From Delphinus delphis (taxonomy: Eukaryota > Chordata > Mammalia > Artiodactyla > Delphinidae): a DNA stretch of 64,000 nt. Of this stretch, positions 57,839-64,000 are shown piece after piece (the first letter of the stretch is position 1; each line of letters starts with the position of its first letter). The stretch is from positions 78,620,731 to 78,684,730 of the forward strand of contig NC_082688.1 of NCBI RefSeq assembly GCF_949987515.2. Direction: 5' to 3'. The notes under the pieces were generated by a model. The model was not told where the DNA came from. It saw only the letters and a list, made by a program, of their open reading frames with translations, and searched no databases. The position numbers were made by a program, and so were the translations under genes.

Positions 57839-60241
57839 ATGAGTAATGATTATCGCATTCTCAATTACCACAATAAGCCTGCTTGTTTGTTATAAATCAA
57901 CTGTCACAAATCTTAAGCATACCAGTGCATTATGTGAAGTATTTTCTCCTTCCTACCTTCCTTCTTTTCCTTCCTTGCTTCTCTTTTAAAGATGTGAAGT
58001 GTGTTTAAGTTTACTGATATGTGTAAGGGACCTATAATCACTACTTCTTGTACTGAACTAGTAAAACTATTCATATAAATGATGCATTTTATACTATCTT
58101 TATGTGCAATACGGCCCTGTTTGTATGTTACTAGCAACAGTTTTTTGTGTGATATACTGATGCAGTATTTTCTTTTGAAAATTTTTAAATGACACATATT
58201 AAAGCCAGTACTACCACTTTAAAAAGAAATGTCTATTCTCAGTTTAAACTGAGCCAGAATATCAACCACTTATAAACATTTTGCCAGTGTCCGACCACAG
58301 AAATCTAAAAAGACAGCTAAAAGAAGTAACCTGGAACAGTCTTGTATACTAAAAATGATGCACATCCTGACATTGTACTAAAATAATTTCCATTATTATT
58401 GCATTAACCATATGGTTGATGAGAAAAAATAATTCTTAACGTATCTATGCTGATCCTCATGAAACAGCCCAATATCCTAAGAGAGTAATACCCCTGAGGA
58501 CTGTAACTTTAAAGAGACTCCTTCACATCCCTCCTACACCATCCACCACCCACCATCAATTGGTCACTACTTCCTTTGGAAAATACAATCAACAATATAT
58601 AATGCACTTGAGTATATAAAAATATATCATCTTCTTTAAATACTAGGGTCCTATCCATTTTCTTGGCTGAAATTTGGGCTCTGCCATTGCTTCTACCTAC
58701 CCTACCTCTTTCTCATTTCTGTTTCGCCATTATTGTGGGGAAAAAAGGTATCTTTCTAAGGCTTTTCTTACCATATAACCTACCACATTGTCATCCTTAA
58801 GTCCTAGAATATACTGTAAATCCATAAATCTTAGTGTTTGCCTGGAAATTTAACACATGTGCACACACACTAAGGTGTATAACAGGTGGTTAGTAGGTGT
58901 TCTGTTTTCTTTCACTTTACAAAAAAATTTGTACATATAATAAAACCATGCTTTAATGAAAAAATTATATAATCTCTTAGAGTGGCTTATTGCACAGCAG
59001 ATGTTAAATAAATATTCATTAAATGAAATAAATGAGTCATTATTTGCGTAGAAAGCCATTCTAAACTAATCAAGATATAGAATCATGAAATTTTTACAAA
59101 TTCAGGATTTTTTCAGTTTTACTTAGTGTTTATCGAACACAAAATAAATAAACTTGTGCTCGGTTGCTGTCCATAGGGTGATGCTACAATTGCTAGATGA
59201 GAAAAAGTTCAATTTAACACATCAGTTATTTGCAAATAAATTGTTGTTTTATTTTATTTGATTGTTTGAAAACACTTTATCCTCTGAAGAAGTTTTAAAT
59301 ACTCTCCTTATAATCTTATTTGCATTATTAATCTCCAGAACTAAACCTAAGTAAACAATCAGTTTGCCCATATTCCAATTAAGGCAAGTTTAATTAGCTT
59401 TTACTGTATTCCACCATTTTCCTTTTGTCAAACGAGGGAACAGGGAATATGACTTGGTTGCTTGTGTAACAGCCTGTAATACCCCAGGGCCTTGTCACTG
59501 TTAAAAGAAACAGGCAACTGCTATTTTGTGAATATTCTATATAGAATGCATTTATTGCTTGAGAAACTACTTACAAAGTACTGGTTTGTGTGCTGAAGAC
59601 TGCTAACAATCAGTCTCTCTTTTCTTTTTCCTTTGTCATATCCTTGCCTCTAATGTTTTAGTAGCATATGTTCCAAGTCATGATGTAGGAAAGTTTAGGA
59701 AAGGATTCTTGTCTTGCCATAAGTATAAAAAGTTGCCTTATAAATCTACCCAGTTTTAAGAGGTTATTGACTTAACAGAAGGGTGCAGTGTGCAAGAGTG
59801 CTAGTCAATCTAAGAAAGGCAATGGGGAGAGATAAGTAACAAAACATACTCTAGAAGTACTTAAAAGACTAAAAAATCAAGGACTCAATCATTAAGTTTC
59901 TAAATAATTTCTTTTTCTTTTTAACAATGGAGCAGTAACTCATCAACTTCAAGGTGCTCAAATCATTTCTCCCACTGATATAAGTAAGGAAGCCAGGGTG
60001 ATTCATTTAAAAAGCTAAAGGAAGATCTTTACATACATTCTGTGAAAAACATAGTGGTCAATCCCAGACTCCCAAATGAGAATGAAAAAAGGTTACAACT
60101 GACTGATTAAAGCATCATTCCTCTCATTTTTAAAAAAGCACTGAAATAAATAACAAATCCTCAAATCATGAAATCAACTATGCTCTTGTTTCCTGACTTT
60201 CTGAATATGCCTTCCTTGATTTTTCCACATTTAATATAAAG
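57839..60241. other. Non-coding stretch with a candidate conserved segment
   Basis: No exon recognised. 58988-59035 looks like an L2 end ('cacagcagatgttaaataaatattcatt'). 59220-59560 is repeat-free and dense in homeodomain, POU and forkhead-like words (see findings). Confidence 0.5.
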
Positions 60242-60250
60242 AAACAACAA

Positions 60251-60624
60251 CAGGGCCTCCCTGGTGGCACAGTGGTTAAGAATCCGCCTGCCAATGCAGG
60301 ATACACAGGTTCAAGCCCTGGTCAGGGAAGATCCCACATGCTGCAGAGCAACTAAACTCGTGCACCACAACTACTGAGCCTGTGCTCTAGAGCCCGCAAG
60401 CCACAACTACTGAGCCCACATGCCACAACTACTGAAGCCCGCGTGCCTAGAGCCCATGCTCCAGAACAAGAGAAGCCACCGCAATGAGAAGCCCGTGCAC
60501 CACAAGGACGAGTAGCTCCTGCTCACCGCAACAAGAGAAAGCCTGCGCACAGCAACGAAGACCCAATGCAGCCAAAAATAAAACAGTAAAATAAATAAAT
60601 TTAAAAAATAATAATAAAATAAAA
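60251..60624 (+). mobile_element. CHR SINE, long older form
   Basis: Head 'ggcctccctggtggcacagtgg', B-box-like ggttcaagccc, long body and an A-rich (AATAAA/ATAAT) tail. Target-site duplications aaacaacaa lie at 60242-60250 and 60625-60633. Confidence 0.93.
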
Positions 60625-60633
60625 AAACAACAA

Positions 60634-61339
60634 TGGTGCAGTCATTTACTTCGAGGAAAGTAAATGTGACTTGAAAGGAAAATACTCAATTAAGGACTGG
60701 TTAAACTTTTAAAGGCAACAGATAGACATTCCTAAACAGGAAATAACATCCCTCAGTCCTTCTTCAAAAACAAACAAAAGAGAGAGAGAGAAAACAAAAC
60801 AAAAACTTTATATCAAAATCCAGACAATTCAGTGATCAATTAGAACAGATAAATCTATATAAAGAAGGGAGAAGCTATGACTACGTGACATGGCAAGTCC
60901 ACATCTAGAATGAATACTAACAACTCAGAGGAAAAGCGTTAACAACCTAAATCATGGAGATACGTAAACATTATTGAAATAAAAAAGTTATCAACATTCA
61001 AACATGAGGAAAAGGTAGGTGTGAATCAATGTGAGAGGAGTAATTGTTTATCTTTCACAACAGGAGATAAAATAGTACTTTCTAAATTTGAAACATAATG
61101 TTTAAAAATGACTACAACACATTAATATGTTCTATAAACTTCTCAATTTGCCTTGGAGAAATATTCAAGTAAACACCATCTATTAAGATGAAGAAATATT
61201 TATTTGAAACTTAGCAATTAATTTGGTTTCACTTATGCTGCTTTTTTCTTATAAATTTAAGCAAAACTAAATTTGATGGTTTTGTATTAAACATGGTCTT
61301 TATAGTATAAAATTTTCATTTGAATGTCTATCTGTCTAG
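60634..61339. other. AT-rich non-coding stretch, nothing recognised
   Basis: Short AG run at 60778-60792. No gene or repeat family. Confidence 0.5.
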
Positions 61340-61530
61340 TTTTCTCAGTGTGTTTCATCTGTGTAAATGCAAAGAAGTATCTGAAAGCATATTCACCTGA
61401 GTTAATGATGGTTATTTCTTAGCGGAGGAATTTTGAGTAATAGTTTACTATTACTTTACTTATTCTGTATTGTTTGAATTCCTGAAATTGAACATAAGTA
61501 ATATTTACAGAATCATGGAATCATTATTCT
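61340..61530 (+). repeat. Ancient LINE-like 3' fragment
   Basis: 'gatggttatttcttagcggaggaattttg' and 'ttattctgtattgtttgaattcctg' resemble an old L1-type 3' region. Family not assigned. Confidence 0.4.
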
Positions 61531-61845
61531 TCAAATAAAATGTATACTCTGATAGAAGGTCTATGTATAATATGTCTTGATATAAATAATGTAAAAAAAG
61601 TTTTTTACTGCATCTTTGAAATACACCTTAGTCTGAAATATTCCACTTTTCTCATCTTATTTTTTAACGTGTTTTTGGGAAATTTTTCATACCTTCACAA
61701 ACATGAGCTGTTTCTGTCAGTGAGGAATAAACAGCTTATACTGAAAGTTATATGATTTCACATAAATTACTAATTTTCCATTTGTCAACTAATCTTCTAA
61801 AATATACAGTGACACATTTTTCCTCTCTCTCACCTTCTCTTTACC

Positions 61846-61960
61846 ACAAAAAAAGAGGGGGAGGAGAGGAAAGAAAAGATAAGAAAGGAAAAGTAAAGAA
61901 AAGGGGAAGGAGGGAGGGAGGGAGTGGGAGGAGGAGAAGAAAAGGGAAAAAAAAGAAACC
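61846..61960 (+). repeat. Polypurine tract (GGGA/AAAG-rich)
   Basis: About 110 bases almost purely A/G, with gggagggagggag at its centre. Open frames across it (Lys/Arg/Gly strings) are composition artefacts. Confidence 0.9.
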
Positions 61961-62064
61961 TCTATTAGTACTAAAACTAGCCTGATAAATAGTAACTCGT
62001 TTTTCTATATCTTATTTAATATTTTACAAAATATTTTCCTTTGAATGAGCTCTCATGCTTCCTA

Positions 62065-62065
<1 letters not shown>

Positions 62066-62113
<48 letters not shown>
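62066..62113. repeat. (AC)n microsatellite
   Basis: About 24 uninterrupted AC units, the longest dinucleotide run in the window. Confidence 0.97.
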
Positions 62114-62115
<2 letters not shown>

Positions 62116-63525
62116 ATAGACACTCTGAATGCAGTTAGATGAATTAACTCATTATAATTAAATGTGAATTTCTATGTAATTGGTTTAACTTAGGCAAAAT
62201 AATACACAATAAATTAAAAATGATATAGTACTCTGATATGAACTTCTAATACTTCTCTCTAAGGAATTAGTGAACATACTTTATCAGCTGTAACACAAGC
62301 ACATTCTGCAACTGTTTCCTCTGCATTTTTTAGCCACTTTCCTTTTATTTTTAAAATAACCTTTTTTTTCCTAATAATCCTTTGAAGACAATCTAAGGAA
62401 CATAAAAACATTTTAGCCAGTAATGGTTTGTCATATTCATCTATTCCATCCATTTTTTTCATGTATTACAATCTCTGAATTTGAGATGCAATTTACAGTC
62501 AATGGTTTCATAGCATTTTGCCATAACAGAGTATGACTGGCAATTTATTTTCTTTAGTGTTTACATAACATAATGGTACATCTTAGAAATAATGGCCTCT
62601 TTGTTTTGATGAAACACAGTATTTGATAGCTCAAATATGTATTACATTTTAATTGGCAACCGGTTGTTGGGATATGTTTGTAATACAAATTTTGGCTTTA
62701 GGGTTAGTTTCTTTGTTCAGTTTTTAAAAATTGGAATTGCCATTTTGGTATTAATTTGCAAGTTGCATTTATATAATAAAGTAAAATCCATTATGCTGCA
62801 GGTTATCTCAGTTTATTGTTTCCACATACCTTTTGAATGGTTGTCATATTTTGACATAAAGGATGTGTTGTTCAGTTGTTGTGTGTGTGTTCTGTTTGTT
62901 TGGTGTTTTTTCCCCTCAGATTTCTAGGCTCTTTTGAATATGTTTATTTATCTTGGTGTGCTGGTTAGGACTTAGATCTAGAGTGTAGGTCAAAGCATTT
63001 CCTCTTACTTTGATTTGTTGTTGAGCAAGCAGGCTTAGTCTCTAGTTCCTTAATCTATTCCATGGTGTGAGGCCTAAGGGGTAAAAAGTGTTTATTTCCT
63101 AACTCAATCATTCAGGTATTTCGTGGCTATGGAGAACAGAGACAACTCGAAGGAACTGCTGTTAGCCATCCTTCAGAGAGGTCACAGAGATCTGGATCAA
63201 GCATTCCCTGAAACCAATATTAGATCTTAATTGATCAATGTTGATTTCCATATGCTAGCCCAGCCCACAAGAGGAAGATTCGGCTCCCTGCTAGAACTTC
63301 AGTAGCACCCAACCCTTCACTTGCATTCCACTCCTTGTTGCCCAGCAACTATTTACCCTGGAGAAACAGATAATCCAGACTTGATAGTACAAGAGGTAAG
63401 AGTCAAATTGGTAACATTTTTTCTGAGAATTTTGCATCCAGTGTGTCTGCAATTTTTTTAATGATTCATTTATCTTTAAACAAAGAGAGCCTACTGAACT
63501 CAAGGATATAATAAGCATTCATATC
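62114..63525. other. Non-coding stretch, nothing recognised
   Basis: AT-rich to balanced (63000-63380 less AT-rich). No exon or repeat family that I can support. Confidence 0.5.
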
Positions 63526-63529
63526 ATAT

Positions 63530-63860
63530 TCATTATGTTTTTTCCAATATTTAACTGTTTTCATTTTGCTTTCTCATTTATCTTCAGTCCATCTGCTATT
63601 TTTTAAATATGTTAGATGTAGAACTTTTTCATATAAATATATTTTATGTTATTCTTATTTTCCCAAACTTTTTCTGAATTGTCCCATACCATATTTTAAA
63701 AACAGTCATTAACCCCACTGATTTGTAATTCTTTAATGTGTTAAACTGCTTTTGGAAAATATTATATTAAGATATCTGCAATGAAGCTTCTTCCTCATTT
63801 TATTTTCTTGACTGACTTTGTTCCATTATTTGTGTGATTATCTGTGGAATTATTTTGTAA
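63530..63860 (-). repeat. Ancient L1 ORF2 fragment, reverse
   Basis: 'aattgtcccataccatattttaaaaac', 'ccccactgatttgtaattct' and 'tgtgtgattatctgtgg' follow the reverse order of an old L1 ORF2 segment. Confidence 0.6.
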
Positions 63861-64000
63861 ACCAAAAAATTCTTAAATTAATAAAGTACATGAAAGTCAT
63901 AAAATAATTTGGGAGAAGTTTTGAAATCTTTCATTTTCCATCTAGTAACTGATATGTGTTTTCTTTCAATCTGTTTTCATGATTTCCTTTATTAAGCTAT

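Noticed and set aside
61752..61985. Lys/Arg/Gly-rich 77-codon frame
   Set aside because: Product of the polypurine tract at 61846-61960, not a nuclear-localised basic protein.

Overview
This window is mammalian nuclear DNA, most likely from a cetacean. The lineage call rests on recognising the mobile elements: thirteen copies of the tRNA-derived CHR SINE family (known from cetaceans, hippopotamuses and ruminants), mostly of the short, GC-rich, poly(A)-tailed form typical of whales and dolphins, plus three L1 elements whose 5' UTR and 3' UTR are of the cetartiodactyl type. I found no host protein-coding exon, tRNA, rRNA or CpG-island promoter that I can support. The window reads as a gene desert or the inside of a very long intron: AT-rich DNA filled with layers of retrotransposons of different ages.

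Layout. 1-1085: AT-rich, unrecognised. 1086-6964: a forward L1 with its whole 5' UTR, an ORF1 that stays open although a SINE has landed in it, a stop-ridden ORF2, and no 3' end. 6986-7583: an older L1 end in a head-to-head arrangement. 7.6-17.3 kb: sparse ancient repeats, three SINEs, microsatellites. 17294-21020: a reverse, 5'-truncated L1. 21.5-36.1 kb: old L1, L2, MIR and hAT debris, two SINEs, a 28-bp perfect palindrome, a G-run cluster and a 250-base polypyrimidine tract. 36.6-41.8 kb: three ancient L1-type fragments with a SINE near the end. 44644-48043: a second reverse L1 with a 14-bp target-site duplication, carrying two SINEs. 48-64 kb: AT-rich sequence with MIR relics, four more SINEs and a few candidate conserved non-coding stretches.

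How the parts relate. Nesting gives a relative history: MIR/L2/old L1 first, then the cetartiodactyl L1s, then the short CHR SINEs, three of which sit inside the young L1 copies (2721, 44701, 46585), one in an old MIR (9848) and one beside an old L1 relic (41861). SINEs were mobilised by L1 machinery, which explains their poly(A) tails and 10-15 bp target-site duplications. The most unusual item is the SINE in L1 ORF1: SINE plus duplicated target add exactly 225 bases (75 codons) without a stop, giving a predicted 372-residue chimeric ORF1 protein instead of about 297.

Limits: repeat subfamily names come from recall of consensus sequences, not from a database search. The ancient-repeat calls are the softest. 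I cannot tell from the sequence which cetacean this is, or which host gene, if any, this lies within.
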